Source: Thermoplasmata archaeon
Lineage (GTDB): Archaea; Thermoplasmatota; Thermoplasmata; Lutacidiplasmatales; UBA184
Direction of reading: 5' to 3'
DNA: 14,955 bases
NCBI GenBank assembly: GCA_030040035.1
Contig: JASHUJ010000007.1
Span: 1-14,955 of the forward strand
The notes beneath the pieces were generated by a model. It did no database searches. It was not told where the DNA came from and saw only the letters and a list, made by a program, of their open reading frames with translations. A program made the translations under genes and the position numbers. Positions 6,635 through 13,190 of this stretch are shown in pieces. How positions within the stretch are numbered: position 1 is the stretch's first letter; every line of letters starts with the position of its first letter.

Positions 6635-6641
6635 GATAAAC
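6635..6641 (-). promoter_or_regulatory. TATA-like box of the tRNA-Gln/tRNA-Leu transcript
   Basis: The minus strand reads GTTTATC, 26-32 nt before the tRNA-Gln 5' end at 6609, which is the classic archaeal TATA position. It is the only A/T-rich element upstream of the tRNA pair. Confidence 0.7.
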
Positions 6642-6693
6642 GTTGCCGCGCGCCGGGCCCGCCGGGGCGTCCGGCGGCGGTTCGACCACTCCG

Positions 6694-6702
6694 CACAAAT
6701 AC
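6694..6702 (+). promoter_or_regulatory. Possible TATA box of the ABC transporter genes
   Basis: cacaaatac stands out in a GC-rich divergent region, about 46 nt before the permease ATG. A G-rich run (cgggggg, 6734-6740) before the ATG can serve as a Shine-Dalgarno site. Confidence 0.45.
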
Positions 6703-6743
6703 GAACGCAGGGTCACCGCGCGATTCCCGCCACCGGGGGGACG

Positions 6744-8546
6744 ATGGCCGAGCCGAGCCGGGCGGCATCCGACGGGGCGAGCGGCCCCCCGGCACCTTCG
6801 CCAGAGAGCACAGCGTCCGGCGTGCGACCCGTGGGCCGGATGCCGTCCGCGGGCCGGTCGCTCGCGATCTACGCGGCCGTCCCGACGATCGCCTTCGTAC
6901 TGCTCGCGACGACCTCGACCTCCTCGTTCTCCTCGATCGCGGGGTACCTGCCGACCGCGGCCGTCGACGTCTCCTATTCCTTCCTGCGCATGCTCGCCGC
7001 CTATTCCCTCTCTCTCGCCTTCTCGCTCGCGTACGGGTACTACGCGGCCACGCACCGGGGCGGCGAGCGCGTCATGATCCCGGTCCTCGACATCCTCCAG
7101 TCGATCCCGATCCTCGGCTTCTTTCCGTTCGCGGTCGTCATCCTCGCCCAAGCGACGCCCGGGAGCTTCCTCGGTCCGAACTTCGCCTCCGTCTTCCTGA
7201 TCTTCACCTCAATGGCCTGGAACATGGTCTTCGGCGTCTACGAATCGCTCAAGACCCTCCCCAGCGACCTGAAGGAGGCCGCCGATACGTTCGGGCTCCG
7301 GGGCTGGCTCCTCTTCCGACGCGTTCTCTATCCGGCGTGCGTCAACCGTCTGGTCTACAACTCGGTCCTCTCCTGGACCGCGGGTTGGTTCTTCCTCGTC
7401 GAGGCGGAGATCTTCACGACGAACACCTCGAACGCCTTGACGGGCATCGGGAGCTACCTCTCCTTCGCCGCGAGCGCCGCGAACGCCCCGAAGTTCCTCG
7501 CCGGCGTCGTCATGCTCGTGATCGTGATCGCGCTCCTCGACTTCGCCGTGTGGCGCCCGCTCGGCCGGTGGGCCGAGCGGTTCCGCTACGACACTTCCCC
7601 GTCGGGCGAGACGGAGGTGTCGGCGCCCGAGCGCGACGCGGCCGGCCGGTTCCGTCGCGCCCGGGTCTACGTGACCCAGCGCGTCCGCACGGGCGTCAGC
7701 TACGTCACGACGCCGCTCGTGCAGCTCGCCGCGTTCACCGTGCGCCCCGGCCGCACCCCGAGCCCGCGCCGCCGGTCGATCATCTACTACGTCTCCCTCG
7801 GCTCGATCCTCGTCATCGTCTGGCTGCTCCTGATCGCGCTCGCGGTCGCGCTCGTAGGGGTCTACACCTCCCCGATCCAGTCCTCGGTCCGGGCGCAGAT
7901 CGACCTCGTGCCGTTCGCGGTCGGAGCGTCCACCGCGCGCATCGTCGGCGCCTACGCGATCTGCCTCGCGATCTCCCTCCCCCTCGCGATCCACGTCGCC
8001 CGGAGCTCGCGCGCGGGCCGGGTGGGACTCCCGATCATCGAGGTGATCGCCTCGTTCCCCGCGACCGCCCTCTTCCCGGTGATCGTCTTCCAGCTGATCC
8101 CGTACATCAGCCCCGAGGGTGCCTCGATCCTGATGCTCATGACCGGGATGCTCTGGTACCTCTTCTTCAACCTGCTCTCGGGGATCCGGGCCCTGCCTCC
8201 GGACCTCACCGAAGCGGCCCGCGCGTACGGCGTGCGGGGTTCGAAGTTCTTCCGGCGCGTGCTCTTGCCGGGGATCTTTCCCGCGCTCATCACCGGATCG
8301 ATCACGGCGTTCGGGGGCGGGTGGAACACGCTGATCGTGGCCGAGTACCTGAGCTCGGGGACCGGCAAGGCGCTGAGCGTCCTCGGCCTCGGCCAGCAGA
8401 TCGACATCGGCTACAAGCTCGGGACGGCCGGCTATCCGTTGATGGCGACCGCGCTCCTCGCGATGGTCGTGACGGTCATCGCCATCAACGAGCTCATATG
8501 GAAGCCGCTCTACCGCCGAGCGGCGACACGGTACCGGTACGACTGA
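6744..8546 (+). CDS. ABC anion transporter, fused double permease (COG4986-like)
   Basis: A 600-residue membrane protein made of two NitT/TauT-type permease domains in tandem. The first spans about residues 40-285, with its EAA coupling loop LPSDLKEAADTFGLRG at 172-187. The second spans about 345-600, with LPPDLTEAARAYGVRG at 484-499. Both halves end alike, W(R/K)PL followed by RYD, so this is an internal duplication. A polar linker (286-345) joins them. The N-terminal 35 residues are Pro/Ser-rich and cytosolic. One chain supplies both transmembrane subunits for the ATPase encoded 36 nt downstream. The ATG at 6744 follows a G-rich run; longer in-frame starts would overlap tRNA-Gln. Substrate unknown, probably a small anion by family. 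Confidence 0.9.
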   Translation: MAEPSRAASDGASGPPAPSPESTASGVRPVGRMPSAGRSLAIYAAVPTIAFVLLATTSTSSFSSIAGYLPTAAVDVSYSFLRMLAAYSLSLAFSLAYGYYAATHRGGERVMIPVLDILQSIPILGFFPFAVVILAQATPGSFLGPNFASVFLIFTSMAWNMVFGVYESLKTLPSDLKEAADTFGLRGWLLFRRVLYPACVNRLVYNSVLSWTAGWFFLVEAEIFTTNTSNALTGIGSYLSFAASAANAPKFLAGVVMLVIVIALLDFAVWRPLGRWAERFRYDTSPSGETEVSAPERDAAGRFRRARVYVTQRVRTGVSYVTTPLVQLAAFTVRPGRTPSPRRRSIIYYVSLGSILVIVWLLLIALAVALVGVYTSPIQSSVRAQIDLVPFAVGASTARIVGAYAICLAISLPLAIHVARSSRAGRVGLPIIEVIASFPATALFPVIVFQLIPYISPEGASILMLMTGMLWYLFFNLLSGIRALPPDLTEAARAYGVRGSKFFRRVLLPGIFPALITGSITAFGGGWNTLIVAEYLSSGTGKALSVLGLGQQIDIGYKLGTAGYPLMATALLAMVVTVIAINELIWKPLYRRAATRYRYD

Positions 8547-8582
8547 TCGGGGCCGCCGGTCCGAGCGGTCGCGGGGTGCAGC

Positions 8583-9398
8583 GTGGCGCTGATCCGGGTC
8601 GAGCACATCGACAAGAGCTTCGCCTCGCGCCACGGCTCGATCACGATCATGCAGGACGTCTCGTTCGACGTCAAGGACGCGGACTTCCTCGCGCTCGTCG
8701 GCCCGTCGGGCTGCGGAAAGTCGACGCTCCTGCGCCTCATCCAGGGACTCGACCGTCCCAGCTCCGGCCGGATCCTGTTCCGCGACCAGCCGATCGACGG
8801 GGTCTGCAAGCAGATGGCGATGGTCTTCCAGAGCTTCGCCCTCTTCCCGTGGCTCACGGTCTCCCAGAACGTCGCCTTCGGGCTCGAGGCGCTCGGCTGG
8901 CCGCCCGTGCGGATCGCGCCGCAGGTCGAGCGCTACATCGGGGTCACCGGCCTGGACGGCTTCCAGGAGGCGTTCCCCCGCGAGCTGTCGGGCGGGATGC
9001 GCCAGCGGGTCGGCCTCGCGCGGGCCCTCGCCGTCGAACCAGCGGTCCTCCTGATGGACGAGCCGTTCAGCGCCCTCGATGCGCTCACGGCGGAGAGCCT
9101 GCGCGATGAGATCCTGCAACTGTGGCAGGACCCCGCCCTGCCGCCCGAGGCCGTCATCCTCGTCACCCACAACATCGAGGAGGCGATCGAGCTCGCCGAC
9201 CGGGTCGTCGTCCTGTCCCGACGCCCGGGCCACGTCCTCGCGGAGATCCCGGTCGAACTGAGCCGCCCGCGCGACCGCAAGTCGAGCGCCTTCTACGACC
9301 TCACGGACCGGGTGTATTCCCTGATCACGGAGGGTCGACCGGCCGGCGCTCCCGAGACACCGCTCGGCAGCGCGGGTCGCACCGGCGAAGGCTTATAG
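8583..9398 (+). CDS. ABC transporter ATPase, NitT/TauT type
   Basis: A 271-residue nucleotide-binding subunit that powers the adjacent fused permease. All core motifs are present: Walker A GPSGCGKST (40-48), Q-loop VFQSFALFPW (81-90, Q83), signature LSGGMRQR (135-142), Walker B VLLMDEP (155-161), D-loop SALD (163-166) and switch His in VTHNIEEA (H196). It resembles TauB/SsuB/NrtD. The start is GTG, preceded by ggggtg. Bacterial relatives of this subtype often carry a C-terminal AAA-associated domain (PF09821); here the protein ends without it and the domain is encoded as the next gene. Confidence 0.94.
   Translation: MALIRVEHIDKSFASRHGSITIMQDVSFDVKDADFLALVGPSGCGKSTLLRLIQGLDRPSSGRILFRDQPIDGVCKQMAMVFQSFALFPWLTVSQNVAFGLEALGWPPVRIAPQVERYIGVTGLDGFQEAFPRELSGGMRQRVGLARALAVEPAVLLMDEPFSALDALTAESLRDEILQLWQDPALPPEAVILVTHNIEEAIELADRVVVLSRRPGHVLAEIPVELSRPRDRKSSAFYDLTDRVYSLITEGRPAGAPETPLGSAGRTGEGL
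9392..9398 (+). promoter_or_regulatory. TATA-like box of the AAA-associated gene, overlapping the ATPase stop
   Basis: cttatag contains the ATPase stop codon TAG (9396-9398) and lies about 39 nt before the GTG at 9434. It suggests a separate or additional transcript for the downstream gene. Confidence 0.55.
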
Positions 9399-9433
9399 GA
9401 AGCCGCCCGAGTACGTTCCTTCCTGGAACTTCC

Positions 9434-10051
9434 GTGCCGACCACCTTTCCAAAGTCGAGCCCCACCGAGATGATGGGGCTCCTCGTACTCCTCAAGGCCC
9501 ACAAGGGATCCGAGGACATCGCGCTCCTCGCGGACGACCTCGACCTCGAGATCGACGAGATCTTCCCCGCGCTCGAGTACGCGCAGGTCCTGCACCTCCT
9601 CACCGTCTCGGACGGCCGGGCGACGTTCACCGACCTCGGGCGGCAGTTCGTCGACTCCTCCATCCCCCAGCGCAAGACAATCCTGCGCGACGAGCTGCGC
9701 CGGACGACGCTCTTCAAGACGATCGTTCGGGCGCTCGAGAGCTCGCCCAACCACACGCTCTCGAGCGAGCAGTTCCACCAGCTGATCTCGTTCACGACCG
9801 CGCCGGCCGACGAGGCCGTGCAGAACATCGTGAACTGGGGACGGTACGCGGAACTGTTCCGGTACGACGCGGCCGAGGATCGACTGATCGCGCGTCGCCA
9901 TCCTCCGTCGGCGAAGACCCCGTCGGGCCGACCGCCTCCTCCGGGAGCGGGCACGAACCCCGCCGGGGTGGCGGGCACGGCCCGATCGACGGCCGGAGCG
10001 AACTCTTCCTCGACGTCCCACTCGGTCGCCGAGCGGATGGCGTCCGCGTAA
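9434..10051 (+). CDS. Stand-alone AAA-associated domain protein (COG4754/PF09821-like)
   Basis: A 205-residue soluble protein. Residues about 10-153 resemble the C-terminal 'AAA-associated' domain attached to NitT/TauT-type ABC ATPases: a winged-helix-like N-terminal part (LLVLLKAHKGSEDIALLADDL, then a YAQVLHLLTVSDGRATFTDLG stretch) and a helical second part ending NIVNWGRYAELFRYD. The last 50 residues are low-complexity (Pro, Gly, Ser, Ala, Thr) and probably disordered. Its role is probably to regulate or sense for the upstream transporter (inference). The GTG start is chosen because it follows the TATA-like box at 9392 and begins at the conserved core. Assignment is from remembered family sequence features. 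Confidence 0.8.
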   Translation: MPTTFPKSSPTEMMGLLVLLKAHKGSEDIALLADDLDLEIDEIFPALEYAQVLHLLTVSDGRATFTDLGRQFVDSSIPQRKTILRDELRRTTLFKTIVRALESSPNHTLSSEQFHQLISFTTAPADEAVQNIVNWGRYAELFRYDAAEDRLIARRHPPSAKTPSGRPPPPGAGTNPAGVAGTARSTAGANSSSTSHSVAERMASA

Positions 10052-10078
10052 GCTGCTGACCCCGATCCTCCGCGCCGC

Positions 10079-10086
10079 CTCATAAG
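10079..10086 (+). promoter_or_regulatory. TATA-like box of the FMN reductase gene
   Basis: ctcataag, about 35 nt before the ATG at 10118, would start a transcript with a leader of about 10 nt. A gaggtc at 10108-10113 could serve as Shine-Dalgarno if initiation is slightly upstream. Confidence 0.5.
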
Positions 10087-10117
10087 CGGCCCCGCCGTTC
10101 CGTCGGCGAGGTCGGCC

Positions 10118-10678
10118 ATGGACGAGCTCACGATCTTCGGTGTGCCGGGCAGCCTGCGCCAGAACGCCTATTCGACGAGCCTGCTCGAGGCCGCGCGCGA
10201 GCTCGCGCCGAAGGACGCGCGGATCGAGATCGGGGACATCCGCGGCTTCCCGGTCTTCAATCAGGACGACGAGAACGATGCCCCCGCCCCCGTCCGCAAG
10301 TTCCAGGAGGCGGCCCGCGCCGCGGACGCGATCCTGTTCGCGCTCAACGAGCACAACTACGGGCTCTCGGCCGCCGAGAAGAACGCGATCGACTGGGGCT
10401 CGCGCCCGTACGGCCAGAGCGCCTGGGACGGCAAGCCCGCGGGCTTGATGAGCGCGAGCGTCGGCATGCTCGGCGGGGCCCGAGCCCAGTACGAGCTTCG
10501 TCAGTCGATGGTGTTCCTCAACATGTTCCCCATCAACCGCCCCGAGGTCATCGTGACGTTCGCGCCCCAGAAGTTCGACGCCCACGGCCGGCTCACGGAC
10601 GAGACGGCCCGGAAGATGATCACCGGCCACCTGAGCGAGCTGGTGCGGTTCACCCGCGTCCTGAAGCATTCGCACTGA
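10118..10678 (+). CDS. NAD(P)H-dependent FMN reductase (flavodoxin fold)
   Basis: A 186-residue cytosolic flavoprotein of the NADPH-dependent FMN reductase/chromate-quinone reductase family. The FMN phosphate loop is GSLRQNAYSTSLLEAA (11-26). The second FMN-contacting stretch NEHNYGLSAAEKNAIDWGSRP (77-97) matches the family's 'P-x-Y-N-x-S-x-P-x-x-L-K-N-A-I-D-W-x-S-R' region, with H and G replacing usual residues. GGARAQYELRQ (119-129) is the third conserved block. Electron acceptor unknown: quinones, chromate, azo compounds or free flavin. It lies between the ABC cluster and tRNA-Ala with its own TATA-like element, so it is probably monocistronic. Confidence 0.92.
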   Translation: MDELTIFGVPGSLRQNAYSTSLLEAARELAPKDARIEIGDIRGFPVFNQDDENDAPAPVRKFQEAARAADAILFALNEHNYGLSAAEKNAIDWGSRPYGQSAWDGKPAGLMSASVGMLGGARAQYELRQSMVFLNMFPINRPEVIVTFAPQKFDAHGRLTDETARKMITGHLSELVRFTRVLKHSH

Positions 10679-10721
10679 GAGGGGTGGAGGCGGAGCTGGT
10701 CGGCCCCGCGCCGCCGCAAGT

Positions 10722-10729
10722 CCTTAAAC
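10722..10729 (+). promoter_or_regulatory. TATA-like box of tRNA-Ala
   Basis: ccttaaac lies 26-33 nt before the first base of tRNA-Ala, the standard archaeal spacing, in an otherwise GC-rich stretch. Confidence 0.7.
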
Positions 10730-10754
10730 GGGATGCATCCTGCCCCGCGGCCGA

Positions 10755-10826
10755 GGGCACGTAGATCAGCGGAAGATCGCTGCTTTCGCAAAGCAGAGGT
10801 CGGGGGTTCAAATCCCCCCGTGTCCA
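10755..10826 (+). tRNA. tRNA-Ala(CGC)
   Basis: A 72-nt uninterrupted tRNA. Acceptor GGGCACG pairs with CGTGTCC (one G-T). D-stem GATC/GATC. Anticodon stem CTGCT/AGCAG encloses TTCGCAA, anticodon CGC, codon GCG. Variable loop AGGTC; T-stem GGGGG/CCCCC with loop TTCAAAT. Discriminator A is at 10826; CCA is not encoded. The 3' end of this gene is repeated exactly at 13039-13052, marking it as a probable integration site. Confidence 0.97.
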
Positions 10827-10829
10827 CTC
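10816..10829 (+). repeat. Putative attL: 3' end of tRNA-Ala
   Basis: The 14 nt ccccgtgtccactc cover part of the T-stem, the 3' acceptor strand, the discriminator base and 3 nt beyond the tRNA. They recur identically at 13039-13052 in direct orientation. The tRNA stays intact, as expected when an element integrates by site-specific recombination into a tRNA 3' end. Confidence 0.7.
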
Positions 10830-10909
10830 AGCGTGCCAGCGACTCACGCAAGACGAACCGAGTGGGCCCGCCTCTCGAGCCAAGACTTAGCCGAATCCAA
10901 AGTAGAGGG

Positions 10910-10918
10910 CTTAATCTA
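10910..10918 (+). promoter_or_regulatory. TATA-like box of the cyclase gene (leaderless layout)
   Basis: cttaatcta is centred about 25 nt before the GTG at 10939, so transcription would begin at or within a few bases of the start codon. No Shine-Dalgarno motif is evident. The 110 nt between tRNA-Ala and this gene hold nothing else recognisable. Confidence 0.55.
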
Positions 10919-10938
10919 ACGGATGTGGGTTTCGGAGC

Positions 10939-12870
10939 GTGGCGTCGGTCCGTCGCCTATCCGCCATCATGTTCACCGACATGGTGGGGTCGACCGCCTC
11001 CGCCCAAGACGATGAGGCGACGGCGCTCCGGGTGCGGGCGCAGCAGCAGAGACTCGTTCGCCCCGTTTTCGCGTCGCATCAGGGACGTGAAGTCAAATCG
11101 ATGGGGGATGGGTTCCTGGTTGAGTTCGAGAGTGCCCTCCAGGGGGTCCTGTGCGCTATCGAGATCCAGCAGATGCTCCACGAGCACAACCTCTCCGCTC
11201 CCGATGCCTCGAAGATCCGGCTTCGGATCGGAATTCACCTGGGGGATGTGGTCCATGAAGGGGACGACGTCGTCGGGGACTCGGTGAATGTCGCTTCCCG
11301 GATCGAAGCTCTGGCCGATCCGGGCGGGATATGCATCACAGACCCGGTGTTCGGACAAGTCCGGAACAAGATACCGAACGGTCTCGAGAAGCTGGAATCG
11401 AAGACCCTGAAGAACGTCCGCTTCCCGACGGAGGTCTACCGGGTCGTCCTTCCATGGAACGTCCGCAAGTCCCCCTCGGTGGAGTTCGGCCAGATCCGCC
11501 TCGCCGTGCTCCCCTTTTCGAGCATCAGTCCCGACGTGAAGGACGAGTACTTTGCGGACGGCTTGACTGAGGAACTGATCACCGTCATCTCTCAGCTTCG
11601 GGATCTGCAGGTGATTGCCCGCACTTCGGTAATGCCGTACAAATCGAGCTCCAAGTCGGTTTCCCAGATCGGTTCCGAACTAGCAGTGAACTCCGTGTTG
11701 GAGGGAAGCGTGCGGAAGGCGGGAGACCGGCTGAGAATCACCGCACAGTTGATCAGCACGGACACCGAAGCGCACCTCTGGGCGAAATCCTACGATAAAC
11801 GGCTCGACGACGTTTTCGAGGTCCAGTCCGATATCGCCAAGCAAGTTGCCGAGGCTTTGAAGATCGAGTTACACTCTGGCGAAAAGAAACGCTTCGACGC
11901 TCGTCCCCTCGTCGGAACGGATTCGTATCTCGCATATCTCAAGGGACAGGCGTTGCTCCATGACGCCGAACTTCCTCAGCTCAAGCTGGCTCAGGAGCTA
12001 TTCGAGCGCGCCATCACGTTGGACCCCGACAACGCGGCCGCCCATTCCTCGTTGGGCCTTACCCTTCGTGAGATCGGGTCGGGCGTCGAGGGCGGGCCGC
12101 CGGCCGAATGGGACTCGCGGAGTCGCCAACTGGTCGCTCGCGCGATCGAGCTCGATCCGAACCTCGCGGAAGCCCACGTCTCGCTGGCCGGAATCCTCTG
12201 GAGCGACTTCGACTTCGAGGGCGCTAACCAAGAATTTCGTCACGCGATCTCCCTCAACCCCAGCGACGCGCGGGCACGTCGTTGGTACGGGCGCTTGCTT
12301 CTTGAGCGAATGCACTCTGAGGAGGGTCTCGCCCAGCTCCGGTTGGCCGAAGTCGCCGATCCTCTTTCCCGGTTTACACTCTTTGAGCTGATCTATATGC
12401 TGACGTGGCTAGGAAAGCGAGACGAGGCTTGGGCGTGCTTCGAGAAGTACCGGGACCTCAACCCACCCCGCCCGGCACTCTTGGGGGCGCTAGTCTGGTT
12501 TTACTTAGATGGGCCTGATCACAATCAGGCCACGACGGCGCTGAAGGACTGGCTAGAGTCCCTCCCTGACCAAAGTTCTCGGGAGACGGCTGTGCTTCGA
12601 GCTTGGGCGTGGACCATGTCCGGGCAACTGGAGAAGGCACGCGCCGTCCTTCACGCCCAGGAGAATCTCCCGGAGATCCCCCAGCTCGACTGGTACATGT
12701 CCATGGTCTACGCGCAGGCCGGAGACCTCGACGCGTCCTTTCGCTGGCTCGCTAGGGCAATCGACCATCACTTGGTGTGGATAGAGCCGTTTCTGTACTT
12801 CTCCTATCTCGAGCCTATGCGGAAGGATCCCAGATTCCGGTCGGCCCTGAAGCGGATGAACCTCGACTGA
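10939..12870 (+). CDS. Class III adenylate cyclase with FlgO/TolB-like domain and TPR repeats
   Basis: A 643-residue multidomain protein. The cyclase domain (about 5-170) has the first metal Asp D14 (FTDMVGST), K53 and second metal Asp D57 (VKSMGDGF), and D114, N117 and R121 in GDSVNVASR. K53 with D114 points to ATP, so cAMP is the likely product. Residues about 187-310 match the FlgO/TolB-N-like module often found between bacterial cyclase or transcription-factor domains and TPRs (LAVLPFSSIS, YFADGLTEELI, VLEGSVRKAGDRLRITAQL). About 325-640 form TPR-like helical pairs. No membrane segment or signal peptide. The domain order is common in bacteria. Lower GC and the flanking tRNA-Ala repeats indicate acquisition by transfer. 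The GTG start is set by the upstream TATA-like box and the conserved RRLSAIMFTD start. Confidence 0.92.
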   Translation: MASVRRLSAIMFTDMVGSTASAQDDEATALRVRAQQQRLVRPVFASHQGREVKSMGDGFLVEFESALQGVLCAIEIQQMLHEHNLSAPDASKIRLRIGIHLGDVVHEGDDVVGDSVNVASRIEALADPGGICITDPVFGQVRNKIPNGLEKLESKTLKNVRFPTEVYRVVLPWNVRKSPSVEFGQIRLAVLPFSSISPDVKDEYFADGLTEELITVISQLRDLQVIARTSVMPYKSSSKSVSQIGSELAVNSVLEGSVRKAGDRLRITAQLISTDTEAHLWAKSYDKRLDDVFEVQSDIAKQVAEALKIELHSGEKKRFDARPLVGTDSYLAYLKGQALLHDAELPQLKLAQELFERAITLDPDNAAAHSSLGLTLREIGSGVEGGPPAEWDSRSRQLVARAIELDPNLAEAHVSLAGILWSDFDFEGANQEFRHAISLNPSDARARRWYGRLLLERMHSEEGLAQLRLAEVADPLSRFTLFELIYMLTWLGKRDEAWACFEKYRDLNPPRPALLGALVWFYLDGPDHNQATTALKDWLESLPDQSSRETAVLRAWAWTMSGQLEKARAVLHAQENLPEIPQLDWYMSMVYAQAGDLDASFRWLARAIDHHLVWIEPFLYFSYLEPMRKDPRFRSALKRMNLD

Positions 12871-13038
12871 AGGAACTACGCGATTCCGCGGGGCGGCAGA
12901 GTTGGCGCGGAACTCTTGGCCGCGGACCTACATGGGGGCGCGCGCGCCGGATGACGGGACCGCGCCGAGCGCGCAACCCAAGTCAGGAAACAGGAGGGTC
13001 TCCCATCCGAAGGTCCAAACCCGTTCATTGTCAGAACT

Positions 13039-13052
13039 CCCCGTGTCCACTC
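13039..13052 (+). repeat. Putative attR: distal copy of the tRNA-Ala 3' end
   Basis: Identical over 14 nt to 10816-10829 and in the same orientation. The preceding 9 nt keep 5 matches to the tRNA T-loop. No other tRNA part is present, so it is not a functional tRNA. Confidence 0.68.
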
Positions 13053-13166
13053 TTCGATCGTTCGGGACCCGACCTCCCCGGCGCCGCTCGTCTCCCGAGA
13101 ACTCGCGGTTCCCCTTCAACGGTCGCTGCGGGAGGCTCGCGGTACCCTGGACGGTGGCTGGACGCC

Positions 13167-13184
13167 CGGCGTTTTCAGGCGCCG
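13167..13184 (-). terminator. Possible terminator hairpin after the methyltransferase gene
   Basis: CGGCG (13167-13171) and CGCCG (13180-13184) can pair around an 8-nt loop containing four T on the plus strand. It lies 7 nt past the methyltransferase stop. Archaeal termination usually relies on T-runs, which are weak here, so this is tentative. Confidence 0.25.
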
Positions 13185-13190
13185 AGGCGG

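Larger units (their letters stand above)
10816..13052 (+). mobile_element. Putative 2.2-kb tRNA-Ala-integrated islet carrying a cyclase-TPR gene
   Basis: The segment is bounded by a 14-nt exact direct repeat of the tRNA-Ala 3' end. Extending leftwards without gaps, 19 of 23 positions match (10807-10829 against 13030-13052), as if the distal copy were an old, decayed tRNA fragment. The one gene inside uses far more A/T-ending codons than all other genes here. No integrase, transposase or recombinase frame is visible, so it is either a remnant of a larger element or was mobilised in trans. An alternative is a duplicated tRNA-Ala decayed to a 3' stub. Confidence 0.6.
12871..13190. other. Convergent gap of 320 nt with no gene
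   Basis: It lies between the convergent ends of the cyclase and methyltransferase genes. It holds a short hairpin (AGAGTT 12898-12903 with AACTCT 12911-12916, 7-nt loop) after the cyclase stop, the distal tRNA-Ala repeat (13039-13052), and a hairpin near the methyltransferase stop. Open frames here run antisense or across into neighbours and show no recognisable protein. Base composition changes from mixed back to very GC-rich around 13040-13060. Confidence 0.6.

Noticed and set aside
5274..7151. Long 625-residue open frame on the minus strand
   Set aside because: It overlaps the phosphatase, both tRNAs and the start of the permease, and its composition is low-complexity Arg/Gly/Pro. No homology is recognised.
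6584..9233. Long frames on both strands across the ABC transporter genes (841 and 674 residues)
   Set aside because: Frames opposite or shifted to the well-supported permease and ATPase; strongly biased Arg/Asp/Pro composition and no motifs.
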